The notes below the pieces were generated by a model. The model saw only the letters and a list, made by a program, of their open reading frames with translations, did not search any database and had not been told where the DNA came from. Shown here in pieces: positions 54,675 through 64,000 of a stretch of DNA of 64,000 nucleotides. The stretch's first letter is position 1. Every line of letters starts with the position of its first letter. The DNA is taken from positions 586,091 to 650,090 of the forward strand of contig JBEWZL010000163.1 in the NCBI GenBank assembly GCA_045837725.1, in the 5' to 3' direction. This DNA is from Vermamoeba vermiformis. Lineage: Eukaryota; Tubulinea; Echinamoebida. Made by a program: the position numbers and the translations under genes.

Positions 54675-56218
54675 ATGGTAGAGAATAGTAAAATAGACGG
54701 AATTAAGAGTGACATAGGCATAGCAGAGAACGCAGCGTCAACGAAACGCAAAATCGACGAGATCTTGCAATCCGACGACAACGAGGAGTAAGTTTACTTC
54801 GATTTTACGAAATATTAATTTATATAGAATTATTATAATATTATTATTCTAACCCTTTAGAGAAACTCTTATTTCCGTGAAAATAAAATTCTTATAAGCT
54901 TCTTTCCAGGCAAAATCCATCGAAACGCGCGAAAGTGGAATATAATAATAATAATGAAGTTTGGGCTCCGCATTATGGGCTTTATCCGCCGAATGCAATA
55001 GACGGATCGCATCTCGATCTCTCCGACGAATATTCCCTTCCGTCCAATGCAAATAGCAATGTTGAAATGGAGCACGTTCAAAATAGCAACGAATCATATA
55101 TTATTTCAAGCAACGAGATGACGATCCGGTTCATTAGCGTCAAAAAACTCGGATCCAAACTCAAAAACCACGCGCTGTACAAGAAAGTAATGCATATAGG
55201 AGAACATTTAAACGACGGTCAAATATTAAAATCCAGAACGGCTTATTGGCTATTGGTCGATTCTCCATGCGGCCTTGGATTACGCGCCCTAGGAAATTCG
55301 TTAACAGGACTTAAAGCGAACAAAGAGTGGCTGGTATTACAAATCAAAGAACGATTAGACATTGAAAATGCATCCCTGTTTCAAATATATGCCCCAAAGC
55401 AAGCTGGATATCATGAATTGACGTTTTCGGACGGCATCCGAAGGACGATCAGAATTGTTCAAGTTGTGACGGACTCGCATAGCGATGGAACGTAAGTTAC
55501 TAGCATAACCTTAATCATATTTAAATAATTAAATACGTTGCGTTCTGATTGTTGAACTTTTTTAACCAGGGATCCGACGGAGCAGGCAACGAACGAAACA
55601 GAACAATCAAATAATGATAACGCAGCGCCATCGAACTCATTCGACATTAACGCAATCGTACTGTTATTTAATGAAGGTCAATTGCGGATACTACAAGAAG
55701 TTTTGAGGCGATTAAAGTTCAGTCCAGAAATCGAGTCGCGAAATCTCCAATTGTGGCGACGACACAGCGTGCGCACATCAAGCATATTAATTTACAAGAA
55801 TTTCAGCGTGCAGTATTTGCTCAATTTCAGAGAATATTTGACGCTAGCCGATGGCGTGCTGCTATTACTGCCTCCTCAAAGTGAAAAAGATTACGAGCTG
55901 TCAGAGATTGGTGACATCAAGTTATCGTGTGCGACATTTGATTCGCACGAAACTGCGCTATTTTTAGACCAATCGATGGATGTGCAGTACGCACTCGCTG
56001 CCAGCAAAAGTGAGCGCGAACATCACAGCTTGTTAACGATAAGTGCTGTACATAGTGGTGGAGCGAATTCGATAGCATATTTGGAGAAATATTTGAGTGC
56101 CTGGCTAGCCATCAACTTGAGACCAAAAGTCGTGCAAAGACTGAACTTGTATCAATGTTTCCACTTTGAAGAGGAAGTCAATCCAATTGTAGATTTACCA
56201 TTTGTTGTACATGGCTAA
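54675..56218 (+). CDS. Nuclear-type protein of unknown function
   Basis: Three exons, 54675-54787, 54910-55491 and 55570-56218, join in frame to about 447 residues. Basic clusters TKRKID and PSKRAKVE look like a nuclear localisation signal. Residues about 100-190 form a compact domain (NEMTIRFISVKKLGSKLKNHA ... YHELTFSDGIRRTIRIVQV) and the third exon another (LWRRHSVRTSSILIYKNFSVQYLLNFREYL ... HSGGANSIAYLEKYLSAWL). I do not recognise either. CpG-rich host codon use; this is the last host-like gene before the CpG-poor block. Confidence 0.75.
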
Positions 56219-56332
56219 TAAATAGGTCTGAATAATGATGGCCTTAACCTCTTTATCAGTCAAAAGGTCGTAGGCATTAGAGATTCATTTAAGTAGTATT
56301 TTATTCGCAATGATAATTGAAAGCATGAGTCT

Positions 56333-57669
56333 CTATGAATCAGGAGTTGATTCATTCAGAGCACTAATGACTGGAGCAAATCCATAGAAGGCAAGGTACA
56401 ATGGAGACACTACTGCATTGGCTGGAATGGTGCACAATCTGGCTTTTCTGTTCTCAACATCAGCTTGGCTAAGTCCTTTGGCACTGCCAAGTGTATCCAT
56501 GCAAGTCTTAACCTAAATAGAGTTAGTTAATGTAAACCAACAAAGTTTTCACTCACATCAACAACAGAAACTGCTATTGGTGCCAGAGTTGCATAATAAA
56601 AATTTGGGTTTTCCAAAGTGGCCAGGGCAATTCTGGCTATTGCTTCAGGATTTGGCTGCAAATGGTTAGAAATTTGTGAACAGCTGCAAATATTACCATA
56701 GGCTGGTACTGTGTTGCTTGTAGCCCCAAGAATATTTGTCTTCCATCAGTTGTGGTTAGGGGTACAACAACATTGGCAAATTCAGAGTTTGTTACATCAA
56801 CTGTCACTACTTGGGCTTCATGTATTTTGTTTAAAAGATCAGCGGACTGATCTGAAATTCTTCTGGAGAGTTGTACAACTCCTTTCCAAGCAGCCTACAC
56901 AAGTTCTTAATGACAGGGTATTGAATTATTTAGGCATACCTTCGCTGTTTTAATGCCTTCGATATTTAAGACTGGAGTGTCCATTTCCAGAATAGACTGC
57001 AGTTCAATTTGACTCAGTTTTGTTTCCAACTGTTGTACTGTCTGTTGCACGTACAAACTTATTGCTGTAGCTTTCTCAAAAAGTGAGCCCTTCATTGAAT
57101 TGTCAAAGTTGAGCTGCTTGGCCATATCAGGGTGAAGAATTAGAGAGCCAAGGGTCATTTCCAAGCATTTCCAGTCTTCTGTTGATCCAATTTTGTTCTT
57201 TACAACTGTCAAAGGCTTCATGAGGATGTCATCGAGCAAGAAGAATGGTCGTGTGTAGTGCTTCTTAGTTTCGCTTATTTTGAGCCAATGAACCAAGTAT
57301 CCACATTCTTCTAAGTCAGCTGGGCAATAGCTAATACCTTCACTTGCCACATCAGTTTGTTGGGTAAGACACAAAGCAGCTTTGATGTCTAGCAACTCAA
57401 GTCTATCTGCAGTAGGTTGTGGCACATTTGCAGGCCAGTGAGAAAAGTCCTCACCATAAGTTTCCCAAATTTTGTCTCTCACTTTGGTCTCAATCTCCAG
57501 TAATAAATTGATGGCCTGTTCTGGGTCAGTACCCCACAATAAGGTTTCTGCTTGTGGAACTCTGTCATAAATCTCCTCCACCATGTATGAAATTGCTCTT
57601 GGGATGCCAAAAGTGCGAATGAAGGTATGTAACAACATTTCAGAAGTCTTTGGATGCAGTGTTGGTTTT
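56333..57669 (-). CDS. Unrecognised gene in the CpG-poor block
   Basis: Four exons are clear: 56940-57669, 56697-56894, 56557-56655 and 56333-56512, all joined by short GT-AG introns in frame, ending ALNESTPDS. The 5' exon is unresolved; a splice acceptor (CTAACTTTTGTCAG) at about 57670 shows there is one. The roughly 400 residues seen include HTFIRTFGIPRAISYMVEEIY, SETKKHYTRPFFLLDDILMK and ARIALATLENPNFYYATLAP. It looks alpha-helical and soluble and resembles nothing I can name. CpG is rare, as in the transposon to its right and unlike the host gene to its left. It may be an accessory or captured gene of a related element. Confidence 0.65.
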
Positions 57670-57937
57670 CTGACAAAAGTTAGCGTTCAGTCAGTAAGAG
57701 TGTAGTAATCTTGCTTGTGTTGGTTTCCAGTAGACACTTGTCGTGGAAGCACTTTCACTACCATAGTTGAGGTCGATTTCCACTACGAGATTGAAATCTC
57801 GATCTCGTCAAATCTCGCGAGACAGAGTCCTCTGTGAGATATCGTTTTGACTACATGCATTACCTCAGCGAGATCGGACCAGTGGGTGTGATGGTATTAT
57901 TACGTGACAATCAAGGATCTGCAATAATTTATCGAAA
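57670..57937. other. CpG-rich link between unknown gene and transposon end
   Basis: About 270 bp; it must contain the 5' exon or promoter of the unknown minus gene. Between 57780 and 57870 it is unusually rich in CGAGAT/ATCTCG inverted repeats (for example CGAGATTGAAATCTCG). Confidence 0.45.
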
Positions 57938-57975
57938 GGTATTGTAAAAACCCATTTGGGTGTATTTCATTTATT
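57938..57975 (+). repeat. Left terminal inverted repeat of DNA transposon
   Basis: Begins GGTATTGTAAAAACCCA and matches the inverted right end (63963-64000) at 35 of 38 positions. It contains a small internal dyad ACCCA-TT-TGGGT. Confidence 0.88.
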
Positions 57976-58054
57976 CTTTGTGTGTAAAGTTTTCTTTTGC
58001 TTTTCTATTGTTCTTCAGTTTATTAGGCAGAATTAGCTAACACCAGAATAAATA

Positions 58055-59495
58055 TCAAAGTTTGTTTGCAAGTAAGAAGGCAGTACGGAATGAGCTGTCT
58101 GCCTCTGCTTGCTGCTGTTGTTGTAGAATTGTCATGAACTGGGCCTGTTGCTGTGCCATAGAGTGTCTGTGCTGCATTTGCTGCAACTCCAGTATACTTT
58201 GGAGATATTGGTTGCTTGCATTGTTTGCAGTATTCAACACAGAAGTGGGAACTGGGCTGGGTGTCAATCCTGTAGTTTGAGGACTCAAGTGGACAGCTGG
58301 AACTCCAACTAATTCAGTTGTGTTAGTGGCAGCAGTGGGTGCAGCTTGCGGTGGTGGGAGCTTTGGTAATGTTGGCTTGTGAATGGACTTTGTCTTGTTC
58401 TTAAGTGGGATAACTTCATCTTCTGACTCTGATGCAGACAAACTTTGCAATTGTCGTCATTTGACCAAAGAAGGCTCTACTACAGCAATAGGTCTCTTCT
58501 GATCTTTAGCAACAAGTCCCTTGCTTGCTCCTGTAAACGTCTTTGTCAAAACCTATCGGTAATAGAATTTGCTACCTTTTTTGCTTGGCGCAGCTGGCTT
58601 TACCAGTGTTCTTGAGGCACGTACTGGCTGGGTCCTAGAAGCCTTTTTTGCTGGCTCTGTTTTCACAGTAGGTTTTGGAGAGACTTTTCTAGTCTGGACA
58701 ACGTAAATAAATAGGGTTATATTGTTTCTGACATACCTTTGCTGCATAATAAGCCTTAAACAATTCATCCAGGCACTCTTTTTGACTATTGCTAGCTTTG
58801 CCTTCAACTGACTCGACATCACTGAACTTGACTTCAATTACAGATTTAAGGGAAGGATCTGCAAGGAGAACCTTGTTGAATTGCTTATTGCGAATGATGA
58901 ATAGCACTGTATGCAAGCCAATGACATTTTTTACAACCACTGTATCTCCAACTTCGACAGCAAAGTCATCCATCCGCCGAGTCACTTTATAATAATAATT
59001 GCCATTCCAAGGCTCTCCGTGGTACTTGTAGAACTCAGTATATACCTCTAAATCAGCAACAAGTCAGAGTTGATCCAATAATGCCTTATTACTTACCTTT
59101 GTTATCGGCAGAGTTCAGCCCGCCGAAGGAAGATTTTTCTTCTTGGACACTGTCATTGCTTACTATAATTGATTTATGTATGAGTAATACTTACAATAAT
59201 AAATTAATATGTACCTTCATTATTGGAATTACCAATAGGAATTTTGGTTTGCCGATCAGGATTGAGGGACTCAATTTTTTCTTCTAGCCATTAAAAATTA
59301 GTTTCCTTATAAATAAAGAGACATCATAATGTTGGGAAAATTATAGAATAATTAAGAGAGTTAATTACCAGCTATTAATGATTCCCGAGTGGATTTTGGA
59401 CTGGGCGGGGGATTTTGCTTTGGCTGCTGGGCTTCACTGTCAACTGATGCAGCAGTAGGGTTGTCAATTAATACCTTGTCAGTATCCTCACTCAT
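58055..59495 (-). CDS. Transposon partner protein (gene A)
   Basis: Starts at 59495 (MSEDTDKVLIDNPTAASVDS) and runs through about six exons: an acidic/Pro-rich leader, EKIESLNPDRQTKIPIGN, SNDSVQEEKSSFGG, then the main exon (about 59046-58740) coding YTEFYKYHGEPWNGNYYYKV ... VEVGDTVVVKNVIGLHTVLF ... ECLDELFKAYYAAK. That stretch has the V-x-VGD-x-V-V-V opening of BAH- or Tudor-like chromatin readers, a weak suggestion. A Lys/Pro/Thr tail (VSPKPTVKTEPAKKAS) and a Gln-rich coiled end (LQSILELQQMQHRHSMAQQQ) follow, stop at 58055. The junction between the Lys-rich part and the last exon (58450-58600) is unclear; the simple reading meets a stop, so the 3' part may be mis-spliced by me or broken. Confidence 0.6.
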
Positions 59496-60822
59496 TGTGG
59501 TGTTCATGTAATGATTTCCGAGGACAATTGGATTTGGTTACCCATAAAAGGAAATTAACCAGGGCACTTGCTACGGAGAAGTTATTTGACCATTATTTCA
59601 TTCCAATAATAACATTAAACAACACCTATAGTTCAAATCACCTATTATATACCTCATACAACACATCATTATCAAGGCAACTCAATGGATTCAAAACTAA
59701 TGTAAGTCAAGGTGGATTTAACTTTACATCTTGCTCGGAAATTATTACATATGAAGACATATATCAATTTATAATTATATATGCATTATAATAATTTAAA
59801 TATGCTAGTTTAATGGCTATTTTGAATTTTTGAGGAGAAAATTGATCGGCATAATTTCATATCCAGCTCGGAAATTGTTAGGTATCAACATAATACATAA
59901 TAATAACATATGTATGCTGCTTATATTATATATATCCCATATCTATCATTTTGGGGCTGATCATTGCATATTCAAAAAGCCTATTATCTGTTCTGTCTCG
60001 TGCACCAGTCAAATCCTTGCCGTAAGAGGGTTTTCAATCTATAGTATCATTACTAATTAACCAAATTGTTTCAAACATGGTGTATGCATTTGTACATATA
60101 CAATGAGCAATACTAAAGCTTTGATATATATTTTAAAGATGGTTTTGCTAGTTCAGTTCTGCCGATCTAGATCTGACAAGATCCACTACTCATGAGTAAA
60201 AGAGAATTGAAGTAACTCCTATCCCTATTCATTGTGCTTACAATTATTTATGCTATTAGTAATGGCAGTAGCTGGACTATTGAGTTGATGCAAGTAAAGT
60301 TCTCTCGGGTCATCTTTGTTGACAATTTCTGTGCCTTACCCAGACTTTGCCGAACTCTATTAAGTATATATATGGTATTACAATACCTCATGTAGTTTAT
60401 ATATGCAATTGATTTTGGTAAGAAAAATCATGATTGCCCAACACTGGTGTAACGTAACTTTAACTTCAACTTCGTGTGCAGCACGACTTTGCCGAACTCA
60501 ACTAAATATAATGCTGGCAGTTATTCATTGCATCTAATATATATATAGCACTGTTATGGCTAGCTAAAATCGTAGGGGTTCACAGTGGTGCGCATCAACC
60601 CTCTTGCTGCTGACGTAAAACAGCACTACTTTGCCGAACGACTCTTACTATTCTATGCTATTGATCATCATATAATGATACAAAATTGACCAACAATATA
60701 GATTTTAAAAATCACTATTCATGTGCAGTTCATTAATACTGTTACTTCAGGAAAATGACATTCCAAGGCTTTCAATGGGGCTCTAACAGTAAGTTAAGCA
60801 CTATTAATAGAATGACCTAACA
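59496..60822. other. Central divergent control region of the transposon
   Basis: 1.3 kb, AT-rich, between the two start codons. It contains the three-unit 142-bp repeat and a short palindrome GGTATTACAATACC (60374-60387) that repeats the tip sequence of the terminal inverted repeats. ORFs here (59495-59791, 59830-60060) look non-coding. Confidence 0.55.
60343..60768 (+). repeat. Three 142-bp units sharing the box ACTTTGCCGAAC
   Basis: The 12-mer starts at 60344, 60486 and 60628, exactly 142 bp apart each time. In the first two it extends to GACTTTGCCGAACTC. Weak similarity extends further: CAGCAC precedes the second and third boxes, and ACACTGGTG/ACAGTGGTG falls in mid-unit. The units are otherwise diverged, so the box seems selected. 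Likely binding sites for the transposase or a regulator. Confidence 0.75.
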
Positions 60823-63800
60823 ATGGTAGATATGAATGACCTATGCACTATTGAGACAGTTGGCTTCGTTCTTCGGCTAGTGCTGCAAAAATTGCCAGGA
60901 CACAAGTTTGAGAGTGACTTTTTTAAACTATTGACGGGTTGGATTAATAATGGACCACTATCCAATGAAAGGCTACACCAATTAAAATTGGATCTGATAG
61001 ATGCCCTTGGTCCTGTTGTAGGCTGGGTGCCTTGCAAGACTTATGTCTCAATTGGTGCAATACTCACGGCAGCTTTCAAAACTCTGTCAATTGCCGAATC
61101 AGCATTATTTGTCTCTACTCTTAAAGTTGTTAGCCACTGCAAATGTCCTACAACAACAAAGCTATTTCATCAAGTGGCAGTTTTTGTTGAAGAAAAACTG
61201 ACTGACAGTACACTCTCACTCCAAGCTGCACTCAACCACTTAGCAGACTACAACTGCCAGCTACCCATCAACTGCTATGATTGTGGAATACAACCTGTTG
61301 AACATCGTAAGTTCAATTAGAAGAAATGAATTTGATATTAAACTGTGTAGGTACATTGGAGTTGCCACAAGTTTTGACTGTCGAGTTAGGAAGACTCAAA
61401 AGGCAATTTAGCAACCCAAATATAACCATCGAGCCAGTTTTAACTGTCAACAATTGTCAGTATGACCTATTAGCTGTAATGATGTGCACTGGAGCCCACA
61501 CTACATGCTATTTTGTGCAACAGTCAGTCTTGTATTTCTATGATGGCATGCAAAATGAAGGAATTGCCACTCCAGTGGCAGAAACACTTGAAACAAGCAA
61601 ATCTAAGATATATTATGACCACATTGTGTACTTAAAACGACAGGTAATTTAACCTGGTTTAGTTCTTCTAAGCATTAACTCTTGTTAGAATTCTGCACCT
61701 GTTTCGAAAGCCATCAATGCAAAAGACCTATTTACTACCTTGCAAGTGCAGCCAGAAAGTACCCCAATTGCCTCGCAGAATCTGTTCCAAGTCCTAACAA
61801 AGAATATCATTCCATCTGAAAAACTCAAGTCATTAAAAAAACAAAAGTTACTTGGGGCTGATTCAATTAACAAAGGTACTTATAACTTGCAAATTTTAGA
61901 TCTAACTAACATTTTCCAGTTGCAGCTACAAACTGTTGTAAGGCTAGATGTACTGAACTCTTCACTACCAGCCAGATTCTGGAAAGCCGCAAGATGGTGG
62001 CTGAGCTCAATGACAGTCAGAAAACTAAGTGGCTGATGAAATTTTTTGAAACAAACATGAACATTGATAGCCCAGCTGTTGCTTTCCTGGTAGGAGGTGT
62101 ATCAGTTTGTCAGCTTGCATTTTGCAGAGTTTATGGAGTGTCTGTCGACAAGGTTATTCAATGCAAGCAACAATACCTAAATGGAACAAAGGCTCATATG
62201 CATGGTAATTGCTTTTGGGTGTATGACTCCCCAAAGAGAGACTCAGTAGCCGCTTGGATCCAAAACTATTGCAATACATATGGTGATTATGTGCCAACTA
62301 AAGATGAAATTCACTTACCATCACACATGACGTAAGTTCTTGTTCTGATACTGTGATTGCTAACCAATGCAAGTGTGAAGGAATGGTACAATCTGTTTTC
62401 TGGTGAATTTGCCAATCTTCACCCAGGAGCTGACACACCAAGCTATGAAACTTTCAAGCAGGTCAAGCGCAAATGGTTTGCAGTAAGTTACTATGTGCAT
62501 CTTTCAATTTTGCTAAAGATTTTAGAATGTTAAATGCCCGAAGGAGACTCGACTTGGCAAATGTTCAACCTGTTTATTGATTAAACAACGGCGACTACAG
62601 TGCCCTTCAGAAGATAAGCTGTTGCAATTGAAACAGCAGATGAATGAACACATAGATTATATTACAAAGGACAGACAGATGTATCGGCAAAGAGCAGATA
62701 TTGCCATTAAGCAACCCTTCTTGAAGATGAGCATCATTACAGACAAAAGTGGCAGTTTTCAACTTCCTCAGCACCATCCAATGCCAAAAGAATGGGCGAA
62801 TATTAACCTTTTGCAAGCAAGCTTTGTAGGCTTCATTAACCACGGACTGAACAAGAAAGAGTTAGTGTTTTTCAAGGAGTCTGATTACATTGCAGATGCA
62901 GACTTTTACATCTCACTCCTGTTCCATCATTTGAAAGAATCTTTGCTATCAATTCAACCACAAAATAGACCAACAACACTGTATTTACAAGTAGATAACA
63001 GTGCAGCTGAAGGCAAAAATCAATATTTGCTTCAATTTGCAGCATTACTAGTGCACAATGAGTGGTTTGAAGAGGTTTTCATTCATTATTTACAACCTGG
63101 CCACACACATGAAGATATTGACCGACTATTTCAACCATTTCATACTTACTTCCAATGGAAAGTTATTGAAACTATGAATGATGCTATTACATTTGCAAAG
63201 TCAATCTATCCCAAGGATGTGTATATTCATGAACTCCAATGGCCCATTCTTTCCTGGAAAAAGTGGTTTCTCACATTCTGCTCATCAATGAGTGGTCACA
63301 AAGACAAATATGCTTTTTGGCTAAAGAAAGGACTTGATGGCACTCCAACACTCCTGTTCAAACAAAAATCTCTCGATGAAAATTGGATTGAAGTTGAAGA
63401 ATCAGTGTTTAGTCATTCTCCGTCAGCCGAACCTGTAGCACTTCAACCAAACCCTGTGTCCAAGGAGTTGATAGCCACAATAGTGACAAAGACCTCTAAA
63501 TTTCTTTCTGAAAAGGTGAGGATTGTACTTTACTATTCAGTTACTAACATGTTGCAGGGCATCGAATATTACAAAGGTCTGGAGAGAACAGAAGAGGTGA
63601 AAGTTATGACAGAATTGTTCCAGATTGGCCAAGTTAAACGTGAAGGACCAGAGCTTGTGGTCTCATCAGAAAAAGAACCAACAATGGTCAATTTAAAGAA
63701 GCGTAAACGGCAGGTTGAAGGTACCTTCAAATCATAGGTTTATTCTTAATTGTTACTCATTTTTGTTTGCAGATGAGGCAGAATGGGTAGTTAAAAGTAT

Positions 63801-63954
63801 TATAGACCACCGAAAAGTTGGACGTAAGTTAGAGTGGCTGGTACTTTGGGACGGAGGACAACAGTCCTGGGAGCCACGTAATTGCTTCATAGATGCAGAC
63901 CAAAGCAAGAATGAAGTATGGGCTGACTATGAAAAGAAGAGATTGAGCAAATGA
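60823..63954 (+). CDS. Transposase: USP-like region, Cys cluster, DDE core, chromodomain
   Basis: Eight exons (60823-61306, 61351-61643, 61689-61875, 61920-62331, 62374-62482, 62526-63515, 63558-63720, 63773-63954) join with no stop to 939 residues; introns are about 40-50 bp. Residues about 130-260 resemble the C-terminal part of ubiquitin-specific proteases: INCYDCGIQP, LELPQVLTVELGRL, QYDLLAVMMCTGAHTTCYFV, LYFYDGM, but no Cys-box nucleophile is seen. A Cys cluster (NVKCPKETRLGKCSTCLLIK) is followed by a helical linker, then a DDE/RNase H-like core: IITDKSGSF, LQVDNSAAEGKNQYLL and PGHTHEDIDRLF, as in DUF7869-type proteins. The C-terminus is a chromodomain (EWVVKSIIDHRKVGRKLEWL ... WEPRNCFID), expected to guide insertion to methylated histone H3. 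Confidence 0.82.
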
Positions 63955-63962
63955 TAGTCTAA

Positions 63963-64000
63963 AATTAATGAAATATACCCAACTGGGTTTTTACAATACC
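63963..64000 (-). repeat. Right terminal inverted repeat of DNA transposon
   Basis: Ends AACTGGGTTTTTACAATACC on the plus strand, the complement of the left terminus with three mismatches in 38. It abuts the window end. Confidence 0.85.

Larger units (their letters stand above)
57938..64000 (+). mobile_element. DNA transposon with USP-like/DDE/chromodomain transposase
   Basis: About 6.06 kb between 38-bp terminal inverted repeats starting GGTATTG. It carries two divergent multi-intron genes: a Gln/Ser-rich partner gene (minus, 58055-59495) and the transposase (plus, 60823-63954). The 1.3-kb centre holds a 142-bp-period repeat. CpG is depleted about five-fold relative to adjacent host genes. 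The right end coincides with the window end, so the flanking target duplication cannot be seen and the repeat could run further out. The transposase frame is uninterrupted after splicing, so the element may be active or very recent. The superfamily is uncertain; the core resembles DUF7869-type transposases. Confidence 0.85.

Noticed and set aside
1-64000. CRISPR arrays, bacterial operons, rRNA genes
   Set aside because: No regular spacer arrays, ribosome-binding sites or rRNA sequence; spliceosomal introns throughout mark nuclear eukaryotic DNA.

Overview
The window is nuclear DNA of a eukaryote, most likely an amoebozoan. Genes sit tightly on both strands. Most are cut by many GT-AG introns of about 45-60 bp, often with a CTAAC/CTAAT-like branch site. 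The gene set is amoeba-like: a family-3 (GABA-B-like) receptor with a Bmp-type ligand domain, F-box/LRR proteins, a CARMIL-like LRR protein, a non-secreted serpin and a vanin-like amidase. The species cannot be named from sequence alone; a non-dictyostelid (for example protosteloid) amoeba is my guess, because base composition is less AT-rich than in Dictyostelium.

Layout. 1-5 kb: three tandem paralogues of an unrecognised secreted or surface protein, the first cut by the window edge. 5-8 kb: a DUF4139-type protein with an FG/Pro-rich tail. 8.5-16 kb: a short putative mitochondrial protein, then a short-chain dehydrogenase gene split by a whole-looking Ty3/gypsy LTR retrotransposon flanked by a 5-bp target duplication. 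16-33 kb: three F-box/LRR genes, a tRNA-like sequence, an F-box/TMEM185 fusion, an EEP-family hydrolase, the Bmp/7TM receptor and a serpin. 33-43 kb: a CARMIL-like protein, a vanin/biotinidase-like amidase whose one long intron carries tRNA-Gln and tRNA-Glu genes, and citrate synthase. 43-56 kb: a three-repeat Cys-rich secreted protein, a DUF2867-like protein, a TMEM53-like hydrolase, a highly codon-biased PH-DUF4139 protein, several small genes including a putatively myristoylated F-box protein, and a nuclear-looking protein of unknown function.

56.3-64 kb is different in kind. CpG is strongly depleted compared with the host genes. The block holds an unrecognised minus-strand gene and a DNA transposon with 38-bp terminal inverted repeats (57938-57975 and 63963-64000). 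The transposon carries two divergent genes. The plus-strand gene can be spliced on paper into an uninterrupted 939-residue protein: a USP-like N-terminal region, a Cys cluster, a DDE-like core resembling DUF7869 transposases, and a C-terminal chromodomain. Between the two genes lies a box repeated three times at an exact 142-bp period. This element is my best candidate for an undescribed system.

Host genes work mostly independently: surface sensing and secretion (receptor, tandem surface proteins, Cys-rich protein, vanin-like amidase), ubiquitin-ligase adaptors (five F-box proteins), and metabolism (citrate synthase, dehydrogenase). No operon-like organisation is expected or seen. Exon borders quoted were read by eye from splice consensus and reading frame.
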